From an uncultured cyanobacterium (GTDB taxonomy: Bacteria > Cyanobacteriota > Cyanobacteriia > PCC-6307 > Cyanobiaceae), in NCBI GenBank assembly GCA_903935205.1, contig CAIZQU010000106.1, forward strand, positions 1 through 35,662: a stretch of DNA of 35,662 nt, in the 5' to 3' direction. Shown one piece after another: positions 25,288 to 34,199 of the stretch. The position numbers and the translations under genes were made by a program. The notes below the pieces were generated by a model. It was not told the origin of the DNA. It did no database searches and saw only the letters and a program-made list of their open reading frames with translations. Positions within the stretch are counted from its first letter, which is position 1. Every line of letters begins with the position of its first letter.

Positions 25288-25800
25288 ATGGGCTCCCTGA
25301 ACCGGGTGAGCCCTCAAGGTCTGCCATCCTGTCGGTGCAGGTTGAAGAGCCGCTTGAACGCCCGCGCCATCGCTTCCCGTTCCCTGCTCGGCGTCAGCCT
25401 GGCCCTGGTGGCCGGCCTTGGGCTGCTGCTCACCAATCCGGGGGAGGAGGAGTTTGAACACTTCGCCGCTGCCCAGCTCACCATGGCCGCGGTCAGCGAG
25501 CTTTGCGAGGAGGCTGCCCTGCCGGCGATGGCCAGGCTGGTGCTGCGGGATTGCCCGGGATTGGTCCAATCCCAGCGCGGCCTGCTCGGCAAGCTGGCCC
25601 TGGCGGCCACCCGGCGCCGCAACTTCGGACTGTTCAGCGTGTACCGCACCGAGCTGGGCGGCCAACGGGTGCTGGCGAACTGGAGCATCCCGCGCTACAG
25701 CACGCTCACCCTGGCCGCCGCAGGACGGTTTCTGCTGCTGTCCTCCGCTCGGCGGGAGGGGGAGGACAGCGACAGGCTGATCGGCAGCGGTGACCCGTGA
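25288..25800 (+). CDS. DUF4359-like small membrane-anchored protein
   Basis: The frame is open from further upstream, through the tRNA complement, so the start was placed at the first ATG after it (25288, 170 residues); TTG at 25342 would give a tighter N terminus before the membrane segment. The features are a basic N terminus, one hydrophobic segment (SLLGVSLALVAGLGLLLTNP), directly followed by GEEEFEHFAAAQLTMA, the start of a DUF4359-type domain found in cyanobacteria. Three conserved-looking cysteines (LCEEAAL, RDCPGLV region) and FGLFSVYRTELGGQRVL follow. It is probably a periplasm- or lumen-facing anchored protein of unknown function. Its last four bases overlap the GTG start of the amidohydrolase. 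Confidence 0.78.
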   Translation: MGSLNRVSPQGLPSCRCRLKSRLNARAIASRSLLGVSLALVAGLGLLLTNPGEEEFEHFAAAQLTMAAVSELCEEAALPAMARLVLRDCPGLVQSQRGLLGKLALAATRRRNFGLFSVYRTELGGQRVLANWSIPRYSTLTLAAAGRFLLLSSARREGEDSDRLIGSGDP

Positions 25801-27173
25801 CCCTGCTGCCGCCCCTGCGGATTCCCCGCTGCCTGCTCGATCCCGCCATTCCCCTGCCGCCCGCCGATCGGGAGGGCCTGGTGCTCGTCTCCCTGGAGCA
25901 CGGGGAAGGACAAATCCGCGCGATCCGACCGGCCCGATCCGGCCCGCCCAGCACCCTGGCCCCGATCCCCTGGGGGACGAGCGCCGAGGCGGACCCCACT
26001 TCTGGGCCGATCGATCTCCCCCCGCAGGCCCGCGAGGCCCCGCTGGCGCTCACTCCCCTGGTCGATGCCCACGTCCACCTCGACAAGGCCTGGAGTGGAG
26101 ATGCCTTCCCCAACCCCGCCGGCACCATGGCCGGTGCCCTCGCCGCCAATCTCGACGAGCTCGCTCTGCGCACCCCGGAAGCGGTGCTGGAGCGAGGGGA
26201 GCGGGCCCTGGAGCTGGCCTGGCGCCATGGCTGCCGCGCCCTGCGCAGCCATGTCGACAGCCTCGGGCCCGCCGCCAGCGGCAGCTGGGAAGCGCTGCTG
26301 AGCCTCCGCCAGCGCTGGGCCGGTCGACTCGAGCTGCAGCTGGTGGCCCTGGCTCCACTGATCCACTGGACCAGCCCCGAGGGGGAGGCCCTGGCCCGGA
26401 GGGTGGCCAGCGGCGGCGGGCTGCTCGGCGCGGTGGTGGGTCCGCCCTTCGCCCGTCGTTCCTACGACCGGGAACGGCTGAACGCTCTACTCCGCCTGTC
26501 CGATCAACTCGGCTGTGCCATCGACCTGCACATCGATGAAAGCGATCGGCTGCCAGCCCTGGGGCTGCGGCAACTGGCGGAGCTGCTGGAGCGCCAGCCC
26601 TGCGGGGTGCCGATCACCTGCAGCCATGCCAGCAGCATGGCCCTGCTGGCCGACGCCCCGCTGGCGCGCCTGGCCGACCGGCTGGCAGCCCTGGAGGTGG
26701 GGGTGGTGGCCCTGCCCCTGACCAACCTCTGGCTGCTGGGCAAACGGGAGGGGCACACGCCCTGGCGCCGTCCCCAGGCCCCGCTCCAGCAACTGCAGGC
26801 GGCGGGTGTGACGGTGGCGGTGGCCAGCGACAACGTGCGCGATCCCTGGTACCCGGGGGGCGATTTCGACCCGCTGGAGCTGCTGCGGCTGGCCCCCCTG
26901 CTCAGCCAGCAACGACCCTGGCAGCGGCGGGGTCTGGCACCGTTCATCAGCGGCGCTGCCCGCCTGCTTGACCTGCCCTGGGATGGGGTGCTGCGGGTGG
27001 GATCGCCGGCCGACCTGGTGGTGCTGGGCAGTTCCAGCTGGGGCGACCTGCTGGCGCGGACACCGCAGCGGCGGGTGCTGCGAGCGGGACGCTGGCTGCC
27101 GCCACCGCGGCCGGCCGCCGCCGGTGCTGGCCGCTTCACCGGGCTGCCGGGCCTGGGATCCGTGGCGCCTTAG
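25797..27173 (+). CDS. Amidohydrolase-superfamily protein, cytosine-deaminase-like
   Basis: This 458-residue protein belongs to the amidohydrolase superfamily, CodA-like branch. The metal-site motifs are in order: DAHVHLDKAW (about 88-97), SHVD (about 150), DLHIDESDRL (about 243-252), CSHASSM (about 277) and VASDNVRDPW (about 343-352). HIDE and the late Asp are the proton-shuttle and metal residues of cytosine deaminases. The substrate could be a pyrimidine, a triazine or another cyclic amidine. It starts with GTG within a GTGA overlap with the DUF4359 gene. The C terminus is Pro/Ala-rich. Catalytic residues look complete. An FAD oxidase follows on the same strand after a 349-bp gap occupied by a repeat. 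Confidence 0.87.
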   Translation: MTLLPPLRIPRCLLDPAIPLPPADREGLVLVSLEHGEGQIRAIRPARSGPPSTLAPIPWGTSAEADPTSGPIDLPPQAREAPLALTPLVDAHVHLDKAWSGDAFPNPAGTMAGALAANLDELALRTPEAVLERGERALELAWRHGCRALRSHVDSLGPAASGSWEALLSLRQRWAGRLELQLVALAPLIHWTSPEGEALARRVASGGGLLGAVVGPPFARRSYDRERLNALLRLSDQLGCAIDLHIDESDRLPALGLRQLAELLERQPCGVPITCSHASSMALLADAPLARLADRLAALEVGVVALPLTNLWLLGKREGHTPWRRPQAPLQQLQAAGVTVAVASDNVRDPWYPGGDFDPLELLRLAPLLSQQRPWQRRGLAPFISGAARLLDLPWDGVLRVGSPADLVVLGSSSWGDLLARTPQRRVLRAGRWLPPPRPAAAGAGRFTGLPGLGSVAP

Positions 27174-27441
27174 GAGCCTGTTGGGCATCGGTCGACAGAC
27201 CAGGTCCCGAACAAAGACAGCGCCGATCGGCTGCCGAGAAGGGGCCCCATCCTCAAAAGAGGCGAGCCTGAACACCTCAGCACCTACGTCCTGAGATCGA
27301 TGGCAGCTTTGGCAATCTGCCCATCGGCAGGGAGCCACAATCTCGATGCGGATGGGATTCCTGTGAAGCTCTGAGTCAGGCGATAACGGGACCACCCCAT
27401 GGTTTTGGGGGCCAATACGGCTGCGGGCAACCGGCTCCGGC
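27172..27441. repeat. Diverged intergenic repeat, copy B
   Basis: This copy starts at the stop codon of the amidohydrolase and fills most of the gap before the FAD oxidase. It aligns with 20421-20700 from AGGAGCCTG/AGGAACCCG to GCTGCGGGC...GGCTCC. On the minus strand a frame is open through this copy (containing IVAPCRWADCQSCHR), whereas copy A has stops and shifts in the matching frame, and the differences between copies do not concentrate at third codon positions. That argues against a protein under selection. Confidence 0.7.
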
Positions 27442-27522
27442 TCCCAGCCCATGGCGAGGCCCATGGCGACGGCGGAGGCGGCGTGGGGGTTGCGATCCTG
27501 AGGATCACGCCCGCTCCCCCCC

Positions 27523-28914
27523 ATGGCCGCCCGACAGCTTCCGCTCCTGCCAGCCCTGCCGTCGCCGCAGGCGGTGGACGCCGTGGCCGAAGCCCTGGTC
27601 CGCGGCGGCTCCGGAGTGACCCTGCTGCGAGAGGGGACCGACCTGGCCAGGCTCTCCCGCGACTTCCACGACTATTCGCCGGTGCTCACCCCCCTGCTCG
27701 CGGGTCGGCAGGCCCAACTGGCGGTGCTGGCCGTGACTGTCGAGCAGGTGATGGCGGTGGCGTCGGCCTGCGCCCGCGAAGGGGTGCCGCTGACGCTGCG
27801 GGGAGCCGGAACGGGCAATTACGGCCAATGCGTGCCCCTGGCCGGCGGCGTGGTTCTTGATCTCAGCGGGCTGGACCGCCTGCGGCGGATCGATCCCCAC
27901 AGCGGTGTGCTGGAGGCGGAGGCGGGCTGCCGCCTCGCCAGCCTGGATGGAGCCCTGGCGCCCTTCGGCCGGGCCCTGCGGCTGGTGCCCAGCACCTGGC
28001 GGACCGCCACCCTGGGAGGCTTCATCGCCGGCGGGGCGGGGGGGATCGGCTCCCTGCGCTGGGGCTTCCTGCGCGACCCCGGCAACCTGCTCGGCCTGGA
28101 GGTGGTGACGGTGGAACGGGAGCCGCGGCTGCTGCGGTTGGAGGGGCGGCAGGCCCAGGCCCTCAACCATGCCTACGGCTGCAACGGCATCCTGACCGCC
28201 GTGACCGTGGCCACCGCCGCCGCGGTGCGGTGGCAACAGCTGGTGATCGGCTGGAACCGTTGGTCAGCGGCCCTGGAGGCAGCCCAGCGGTGGCCCGGCA
28301 CAGCCCTCGAACTCGATGCCCTCTGTCTGCTGGAGGCCCCCGTGGCTGCGGCCCTGCCCTGGCCGCAGGGCTGCCCGCCGCCGGAGCCCGGGGAGCACCG
28401 CCTGCTGTTGCTGGCAGCTCCCGATGCCCTGGCTCCCCTCGCCGAGGAGCTGGCGGAGCGCGGCGGCGCCCTGCGCTGGAGCGAGCCCCAGGGGCAGAGC
28501 GGCGGTGTGCCACTGCGGGAGCTCTGCTGGAACCACACCACCCTGCACTGGCGGGCCCGCCAGCCGGATTGGACATATCTGCAGATGCTGCTGCCCCAGC
28601 CGGAGGAAGCCCTGATCGCGGCGGTATCCGAGCGCTGGGGGGAGCGGGTGCGCTGGCACCTGGAGGCGGTGCGCCAGGGGGGCTGCCCCAGGCTGGCGGG
28701 TCTGCCCCTGGTGGAGCTGGCCAGCGCCGACGAGCTCGACGGCCTGATGGACTTCTGCCGGGAGCGGGGGGCGGTGATCTTCGACCCCCATGCGCTCACG
28801 GTGGAGGAGGGGGGACTGGGGGTGGTGGATGCCGATCAGGTGGCGGCCAAAACGCGCCACGACCCCGCCGGCCTGCTCAATCCGGGCAAGCTGCGGGGCT
28901 GGAGCGAGCGCTGA
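27523..28914 (+). CDS. FAD-binding oxidoreductase (VAO/PCMH fold, GlcD-like)
   Basis: This 463-residue protein has the FAD-binding PCMH fold: a first half-domain with AVLAVTVEQVMAVASACARE, then VPLTLRGAGTGNYGQCVPLA and GGVVLDLSGLDRLRRIDPHS, VLEAEAGCRLASL, STWRTATLGGFIAGGAGGIG, and GCNGILTAVTVATA. The C-terminal end with ...DPAGLLNPGKLRG is typical of glycolate-oxidase/lactate-dehydrogenase-like members. Residues 220-400 form the substrate cap and show no familiar substrate motif. The flavin is probably bound without an obvious covalent His site. Position after the amidohydrolase suggests a shared pathway on a small nitrogenous or hydroxy-acid substrate, but this is inference. The start is the ATG at 27523. 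Confidence 0.85.
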   Translation: MAARQLPLLPALPSPQAVDAVAEALVRGGSGVTLLREGTDLARLSRDFHDYSPVLTPLLAGRQAQLAVLAVTVEQVMAVASACAREGVPLTLRGAGTGNYGQCVPLAGGVVLDLSGLDRLRRIDPHSGVLEAEAGCRLASLDGALAPFGRALRLVPSTWRTATLGGFIAGGAGGIGSLRWGFLRDPGNLLGLEVVTVEREPRLLRLEGRQAQALNHAYGCNGILTAVTVATAAAVRWQQLVIGWNRWSAALEAAQRWPGTALELDALCLLEAPVAAALPWPQGCPPPEPGEHRLLLLAAPDALAPLAEELAERGGALRWSEPQGQSGGVPLRELCWNHTTLHWRARQPDWTYLQMLLPQPEEALIAAVSERWGERVRWHLEAVRQGGCPRLAGLPLVELASADELDGLMDFCRERGAVIFDPHALTVEEGGLGVVDADQVAAKTRHDPAGLLNPGKLRGWSER

Positions 28915-28962
28915 GGAGGCCCGGAGAGGGGCGTGGCCGGGAGGCCTGGGCTGGAGCCAGCT

Positions 28963-29583
28963 TCAGCCGCAGCCGAGGCTGAGGCGGGTGTCCACCCCCG
29001 TGCGGGGGTTGGTGCCACTGGCTTCGCGACAGAGGGCGCGCTGGTCGGCGCGATCGATCAGCGCATCGCTGAAGTCGGCACCGCTGACCCTGGCACCGGT
29101 GAAATTGCTGCCGGTGGCGATCACCCCGACCAGCAGGGCATCGGTGAAATCAGCGCCGGCAAAATCGACCTTATCCATCAGCACATCGCTGAGATCGGCG
29201 CCGCGGAAGTCGGCCATCGGGAAGGCGCCCTGGGTGAGGATCGCCCCATGGAGGTCGGCGCCGGCAAAGTGAGCCTCCCGGCCCTGGGCACCGGCAAAGG
29301 AGGTCTGGGCCAGGTTCTGGCCACTGAAGTCCTGGCCATTCTGGTTGGTGAGGGTGTAGTCAATCCCCTGGAACTCAGCCGCCGCAGGGGCCACGGCAAC
29401 CGCCAGCAGAGCAGCCAGGGAAAGGAGCAGGGCCAGGGCAAGACCCAGAAAGGCCGAGCGTCGCCCGGCCTCCTCAGAACACCACCGCAGCTGGGACGCC
29501 CCCGCCAGGGCTGGGGAGGCGTCGGCCCAGGGGGCGATGGCAGGTGTGGGTCCTGGGGCGGCCAGGATCGGTCGGTCGGTCAT
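28963..29583 (-). CDS. Pentapeptide-repeat protein with an N-terminal membrane/signal segment
   Basis: The ATG at 29583 gives 206 residues. A hydrophobic stretch (about 46-68, SAFLGLALALLLSLAALLAV) ends in AVAPAAAEF, a likely signal peptide cleavage site, so the protein is exported, in a cyanobacterium possibly to the thylakoid lumen. From about residue 85 there are some 16 pentapeptide units of the A(D/N)LXX type (for example GADLHGAILT, ADFRGADLSDVLMD, GADFTDALLVG, GADFSDALID), which form a right-handed beta helix. The end has two cysteines (ALCREASG and SLGCG), a feature of lumenal pentapeptide proteins. The binding partner is unknown. Confidence 0.9.
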   Translation of the reverse strand: MTDRPILAAPGPTPAIAPWADASPALAGASQLRWCSEEAGRRSAFLGLALALLLSLAALLAVAVAPAAAEFQGIDYTLTNQNGQDFSGQNLAQTSFAGAQGREAHFAGADLHGAILTQGAFPMADFRGADLSDVLMDKVDFAGADFTDALLVGVIATGSNFTGARVSGADFSDALIDRADQRALCREASGTNPRTGVDTRLSLGCG

Positions 29584-29608
29584 GGCCTTGATCCTGGCGC
29601 AGGCCATC

Positions 29609-30100
29609 TCAGACCGTAGTCGGCGCGACTCCGAGGTGCTGACGCAGCCGCTCGAGGGCGGCCTTCTCCGCAGCGCTCACCTTCTCGCCCGAGCCGAAGA
29701 GGCCGGCACCGGCGGCCTCGGCCACCGCTTCGCAGCCCTCGACGATCAGCTGGCAATACTGCTTGACGCTGGCATCATCGGCCTTGGCGCGGGCCAGGGC
29801 CACGGCGCCATCGATCTGCTCGAGGGCACGGTCCAGCAGCTTGCCGTCACGGACCTCTTCGGCGGTCACCTCGAGTTTCTGGGGTTGGATGCCCTGCTTG
29901 AGAGCCTCGGGATCGAACAGTCCGGCGATCAGCGGATTGCTGGCATAGCGCTCCGCAGCGCCGGCCAGCTGACGCCCCAGGGCGATCGCCTCCTGGGCGC
30001 TGGAGAAGATCCCCATGTCCACGGCCATCACGGCCATGGCGGCGGCCAGAGGGCCGCCCATCAGGGTGTTGCGCTCGGCGGAGCTGAGTTCAAGAGCCAT
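29609..30100 (-). CDS. Conserved-looking hypothetical protein (163 aa), all-helical
   Basis: I do not recognise the family. The 163-residue protein appears almost entirely helical, with a hydrophobic first helix (MGGPLAAAMAVMAVDMGIFS) that may be amphipathic rather than membrane-spanning, then QEAIALGRQLAGAAERYASN and two acidic/Ala-rich segments (EQIDGAVALARAKADDASVK, SAAEKAALERLRQHLG). It has two cysteines and no signal peptide. It lies 51 bp after folC and 25 bp before the pentapeptide protein on the same strand, so it is probably transcribed with them. Composition is well balanced, supporting a real gene. Confidence 0.75.
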   Translation of the reverse strand: MALELSSAERNTLMGGPLAAAMAVMAVDMGIFSSAQEAIALGRQLAGAAERYASNPLIAGLFDPEALKQGIQPQKLEVTAEEVRDGKLLDRALEQIDGAVALARAKADDASVKQYCQLIVEGCEAVAEAAGAGLFGSGEKVSAAEKAALERLRQHLGVAPTTV

Positions 30101-30151
30101 GGATTGGCTGCATCGAGGACTTCCTCAACCTGGCGACGACCGGCGGTCGCG

Positions 30152-31462
30152 TCATCCCCCCCGGGGTTCGGGCAACCGATCCAGACGGGGGATCACCAGT
30201 CCCAGCAGATACAGCGAACCGGCCACCACCGGGCAGGCCGCCGCAGCGGTGCCGGACCCGCTGATCCCGATCGGCTTCTCCATCAGCCGCTCCAAGCCGG
30301 TGGGAACATCGGCCACCGGCTCCAGCTGGAGCGCCAAAGCCGGCCGGGCCGCCGCCAGCTCCTCGCAGCTCCAGCTGGGACATCCGGCGATCGGCACCAC
30401 CAGGGCCCGGTCCCCCGGGGCCAGCAGCTGCTCCAGGATCAGGGCACCCTCCTTGTGACGCTGGATACCGAGCAGCCAGCGGCGGCCCCCCGGTGCGAGG
30501 GCGTTGAGCTCCCGGCGCAGCACGGCGGCGGCTGGGGGGTTGTGGGCGCCATCGAGCAGCAGGGGCTGGCCCCCGTAGTGGCGCTGCTCCAGACGACCAG
30601 GCCAGCGGGCAGCGGCCAGGCCGGCGCGGATGGCGGCCCCGTCGAGGGGACGGTCGGGCCGGGGCCAGGCCCGTTCGGCCAGGGCTGTGGCCATTCCCAC
30701 GGCTACGGCGGCATTGGCGCGCTGGAAGGCCCCCGCCAGGCCCAGCGGCGGACCGCCCGCCGCCGCATCCGCCAAGGGTTCGACCCAGCGCAGTTCGGCC
30801 CCGATGCGACGGGACTGGGCCTCCAGCACCGCAGCGACTTCAGGCGGCTGTGGGGCACTGATCGCAACCATGCCGGCAGCCAGGGCCCCGGCCTTCTCGG
30901 CGGCGATGCTGGCCAGGTCCGGGCCCAGGTGCTCGCGATGGTCGAGGCCGATGGCACCGATCCCCAGCACCGGCCGGTGGGGATGGGCGGTGGTGGCATC
31001 AAGACGCCCCCCCAGGCCCACTTCGAGCACGGTGAGATCGAGATCGGCGGCAGCGAAGCGATCAAACGCGGCGGCGGTGAGCAGCTCAAAGGGGGTGAGC
31101 CGGTGATGGTCGCCGATCGAGCGCCAGCGGCGTAGATCCTGGCGCAGGGTGTCGGGGTCGATCCAGTGGCCGGCGAGGCTGATTCGCTCACACCAGCTCA
31201 CCAGATGGGGAGAGCGGTAGGCGCCGCAACGCAGGCCAGCGGCGGTCAGGATCGCTTCCAGGAAGGTGGTGATCGAGCCCTTGCCATTGGTGCCGGCCAC
31301 CTGCACCGCAGCAAAGCGCCGCTCGGGGTGGCCGCCCTCCGCCAGGGCCGCCCGCAACCGGTCCAAGCCGAGGTCCACACCGCGGCTGGCGAAGGGTTCC
31401 AGCAGGTCGCTGAGATCGACCGGAGCGGGCAGGGCCGCCGTGGCCGGCGATGGCCTGGTCAC
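30152..31462 (-). CDS. folC: Folylpolyglutamate / dihydrofolate synthase
   Basis: FolC adds glutamate to dihydropteroate and to reduced folates. The 436-residue protein has the Mur-ligase-like ATP site VQVAGTNGKGSITTFLEAIL, AYRSPHLVSWCERI, LTVLEVGLGGRLDATTAHPH, IGLDHREHLGPDLASIAAEK, and the C-terminal WPGRLEQRHYGGQPLLLDGA with HNPPAA. The length is normal. It starts 8 bp after the argD stop codon, indicating co-transcription. The C terminus is rich in Pro and Arg. Confidence 0.95.
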   Translation of the reverse strand: MTRPSPATAALPAPVDLSDLLEPFASRGVDLGLDRLRAALAEGGHPERRFAAVQVAGTNGKGSITTFLEAILTAAGLRCGAYRSPHLVSWCERISLAGHWIDPDTLRQDLRRWRSIGDHHRLTPFELLTAAAFDRFAAADLDLTVLEVGLGGRLDATTAHPHRPVLGIGAIGLDHREHLGPDLASIAAEKAGALAAGMVAISAPQPPEVAAVLEAQSRRIGAELRWVEPLADAAAGGPPLGLAGAFQRANAAVAVGMATALAERAWPRPDRPLDGAAIRAGLAAARWPGRLEQRHYGGQPLLLDGAHNPPAAAVLRRELNALAPGGRRWLLGIQRHKEGALILEQLLAPGDRALVVPIAGCPSWSCEELAAARPALALQLEPVADVPTGLERLMEKPIGISGSGTAAAACPVVAGSLYLLGLVIPRLDRLPEPRGG

Positions 31463-31470
31463 GGGGTCGC

Positions 31471-32712
31471 TCAGGCGAGGCGCTCCAGGGCCCGCTCCAG
31501 GCGCTTGACAGCCTTGCGCAGGTGTTTCGGACGGATCACCAGAGGGGGCACGAAGCGCACCACCCGCGCCCCCGCCGGCACCAGCAACAGTTTCTCCTCC
31601 AGGGCGACCTTGACCAGCTCAGGAGCGCTGGGGGCTCCCTCCCGCAGCACCAGTCCCTGCAGCAGTCCCCAGCCCCGGCAGCCCTCGAGCAGCTGGGGGT
31701 GGCGCTCGACCATGGAGGCGAGCAGCCCCTGCAGCAGCTCGGCCATGGCGTTCACATGGTCGAGGAGCTGCCTTCGCTCGATCTCCTGAATCACCGTCAG
31801 GCCGGCGCGACAGGCGAAGGGATTGCCGCCGAAGGTGCTGGCGTGCTCACCGGGGCGCAGGTGATCGGCGCTGGCCTTGACCGCCAGGGCACCGATCGGG
31901 ATGCCACCTCCGAGGCCCTTGGCGAGGGTGAAGGCATCGGGTTCGATACCCAGCCGTTGATGGCCCCACCAGTGGCCGCTGCGGCCGACACCGACCTGCA
32001 CCTCATCGAGGATCAGCAGGATCTGACGCTCATCGCAGAGCTGACGCAGACGGCGGAAGAAGGCCGGATCGCCCGGATTGACACCACCCTCCCCCTGCAG
32101 GGGCTCCAGCAACACCGCCGCCACCCGCGGCCCTTCGGCCTCGCACTCGGCCAGCAGGGCCTCGAAGGCGGCAATGTCGTTGTAGGGGAAGTAGCGGAAA
32201 CCCTCGACCATCGGCTCAAAGCCGGCGTGGTAACGCGGCTGGCCGGTGGCGGTGACGGCAGCCAGGGTGCGGCCGTGGAAGCTGGCCTCGGCGGTGAGGA
32301 TCAGGGGGCGCTCGATGCCCCGGACCAGATGGCCATGCTTGCGGGCCAGCTTGATGGCGGCCTCGTTGGCCTCGGCACCGGAATTGCAGAAGAAGACCCG
32401 GTCGGCACAGCTGCGGCTGGTGATCGCCCGGGCCAGGGCCTCCTGTTCGGGAATGCGATAGAGGTTGGAGACGTGCTGCAGGGTGCCGAGCTGATGGCAG
32501 AGGTTGCGGCGCAGCACCGGATCGCTGTGGCCGAGGGTGCAGACGGCGATGCCTGCCACGCCGTCGAGATAGCGCCTGCCCTCGCTGTCCCACACCCATA
32601 CCCCCTTCCCCCGCACCAGGCTGAGGGGGAAACGGGCATAGGTGTCCATCACGGCTGAAGCGCTCTCCAGGGTCGGCAGAACCGGGGACTGGAGGGGTGG
32701 AGCGCTGAGCAT
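31471..32712 (-). CDS. argD: Acetylornithine aminotransferase
   Basis: ArgD is the PLP-dependent class III aminotransferase of arginine synthesis. The frame is open upstream through the tRNA-Leu gene, so the ATG at 32712 (MLSAPPLQSP, 413 residues) was chosen. Motifs: LDGVAGIAVCTLGHSDPVL, FFCNSGAEANEAAIKLARKH, EASFHGRTLAAVTATGQPRY, LLEPLQGEGGVNPGDPAFFR, ILDEVQVGVGRSGHWWGHQR, and the PLP lysine in AFTLAKGLGGGIPIGALAV. The start is only 20 bases after the tRNA 3' end, and no separate promoter is seen, so it is probably processed from a transcript containing murA and the tRNA. Confidence 0.95.
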   Translation of the reverse strand: MLSAPPLQSPVLPTLESASAVMDTYARFPLSLVRGKGVWVWDSEGRRYLDGVAGIAVCTLGHSDPVLRRNLCHQLGTLQHVSNLYRIPEQEALARAITSRSCADRVFFCNSGAEANEAAIKLARKHGHLVRGIERPLILTAEASFHGRTLAAVTATGQPRYHAGFEPMVEGFRYFPYNDIAAFEALLAECEAEGPRVAAVLLEPLQGEGGVNPGDPAFFRRLRQLCDERQILLILDEVQVGVGRSGHWWGHQRLGIEPDAFTLAKGLGGGIPIGALAVKASADHLRPGEHASTFGGNPFACRAGLTVIQEIERRQLLDHVNAMAELLQGLLASMVERHPQLLEGCRGWGLLQGLVLREGAPSAPELVKVALEEKLLLVPAGARVVRFVPPLVIRPKHLRKAVKRLERALERLA

Positions 32713-32732
32713 GACGGGTTCACCGGTGTCGA

Positions 32733-32814
32733 TGGGAGCGGTGGGACTCGAACCCACATGCCCGAAGGCGCTCGATTTTGAGTCGAGTCCGTCTACCAAT
32801 TCCGGCACGCTCCC
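32733..32814 (-). tRNA. tRNA-Leu (CAA)
   Basis: The minus strand gives an 82-nt class II tRNA: acceptor GGGAGCG with CGCTCCC, D arm with GCCGGAATTGGTAGACG, anticodon stem CTCGA/TCGAG with loop CTCAAAA (anticodon CAA, decodes UUG), a long variable arm, and T arm GTGGG-TTCGAGT-CCCAC. Discriminator A, CCA not encoded. It sits between murA and argD with 26 and 20 bases on either side. Confidence 0.97.
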
Positions 32815-32840
32815 ACAAAACAGACTTTAGAGGGCGGGCC

Positions 32841-34199
32841 TCAGGCGGGGTCGCTCAGTCTGCGGATGCGGGCACCGACGGCGGTGAGCTTGTGCTCCAG
32901 GCCGGCGTAGCCACGATCGAGGAACTCCAGGCCGCGCACCTGGGTGATGCCCTCGGCGGCCAGACCGGCGAGCACCATGGCGGCGGAGGCCCTCAGGTCG
33001 GTGCCCTGGACGGGGGCCCCGCTGAGGCGCGGCACCCCTTCAATGCAGGCCGTGTTGCCCTGGAGGCGGATCGCGGCGCCCATCCGCTGCAGCTCAGCGA
33101 CGTGCTGCAGGCGGTTTTCGAAGATCGTCTCGACCACCAGACTGGTGCCGCTGGCGGTGGCCAGCAGGCTCATGAACGGGGCCTGCAGGTCGGTGGGAAA
33201 GCCCGGGAAGGGCATGGTGCGCAGGTCGAGGGCACGGACCTGGTCGGTGCTGATCTCGATGGCGCCGCCATCGTGGCGGAGGCGGCAACCGGCATCCTCC
33301 AACTTGGTGAGCACCGCCCCGAGGTGCTCAGGAATGATCGGGCCGACCCGCAGGCTGGAGCGGGTGATGGCGGCCGCCAGCAACAGGGTGCCGGCCTCGA
33401 TGCGATCGGGGATCACCGCATAGTCAGCGCCATGCAGCCGCTCGACGCCGGCGATGACGATGGTGGGCGTGCCAGCCCCCGAAATCCGGGCGCCCATGGC
33501 GGTGAGCAGGCCTGCCAGATCGACGACCTCCGGCTCGAGGGCCGCGTTGTCGATCACCGTCTCGCCGTCGGCCAGGGCGGCCGCCATCATCAGGGTCTCG
33601 GTGGCTCCGACACTGGGGCAATCGAGGTGGATATGACCGCCTGTCAGCCGCCTGGCACGGCCGGACAGGCTGGCGGTGACCACACCATGCTCGATCGTGA
33701 CGGTGGCACCGAGGGCCTTGAGTCCCTTGACGTGCTCGACCACTGGCCTGCTGCCGATCTGGCAGCCGCCCGGCAGGGGGACCTGAGCGGTGCCCATCCG
33801 GGCCAGGAGGGGGCCGATGCAGAAGAAGCTGGCCCGCAGGGTGTTGACCAGCTCGTAGGGAGGAGCGACCTGGGTGATGCTCTCGCCATCCAGGTCGAGG
33901 GTCTCGCCGTTGCGGGTCACCCGCACGCCGAGGGCCGCCAGGATCTCTCCCATGGCGGTGATGTCGGTGAGGGGCGGGACGTTGCGCAGCCGCAGGGTAT
34001 CCCTGCTGAGCAGGCTGGCCGCCATCAGCACGAGAGCTGAATTCTTGGCACCGCTCACGCGCAGCTCGCCGGCCAGGGGCTGGCCTCCGGTGATCTCGAG
34101 GCGCACGTCGCGTCGCACGTCAGAACCGGTACCAGCGCCGTTGTTTTCGTCAGCGACGGCAGCCTGCCGGAACTCGGCCGTGAACGCGGTGGTGCTCAT
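32841..34199 (-). CDS. murA: UDP-N-acetylglucosamine 1-carboxyvinyltransferase
   Basis: MurA starts peptidoglycan synthesis by adding enolpyruvate to UDP-GlcNAc. The inside-out alpha/beta barrel repeats are recognisable: [60 protein letters not shown], the active-site cysteine in [20 protein letters not shown] (target of fosfomycin), [54 protein letters not shown] and the C-terminal [17 protein letters not shown]. From the ATG at 34199 it has 452 residues with a 40-residue leader before the conserved part; ATGs at 34217 and 34232 are alternatives. The gene leads a minus-strand series with tRNA-Leu, argD and folC. Confidence 0.96.
   Translation of the reverse strand: MSTTAFTAEFRQAAVADENNGAGTGSDVRRDVRLEITGGQPLAGELRVSGAKNSALVLMAASLLSRDTLRLRNVPPLTDITAMGEILAALGVRVTRNGETLDLDGESITQVAPPYELVNTLRASFFCIGPLLARMGTAQVPLPGGCQIGSRPVVEHVKGLKALGATVTIEHGVVTASLSGRARRLTGGHIHLDCPSVGATETLMMAAALADGETVIDNAALEPEVVDLAGLLTAMGARISGAGTPTIVIAGVERLHGADYAVIPDRIEAGTLLLAAAITRSSLRVGPIIPEHLGAVLTKLEDAGCRLRHDGGAIEISTDQVRALDLRTMPFPGFPTDLQAPFMSLLATASGTSLVVETIFENRLQHVAELQRMGAAIRLQGNTACIEGVPRLSGAPVQGTDLRASAAMVLAGLAAEGITQVRGLEFLDRGYAGLEHKLTAVGARIRRLSDPA

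Noticed and set aside
26487..27524. Minus-strand open frame covering repeat copy B
   Set aside because: It continues antisense through the amidohydrolase, and the matching frame in repeat copy A contains stops and shifts.
32713..32808. N-terminal extension of ArgD
   Set aside because: The extra codons are the complement of tRNA-Leu(CAA) and the spacer, so they were not counted as protein.
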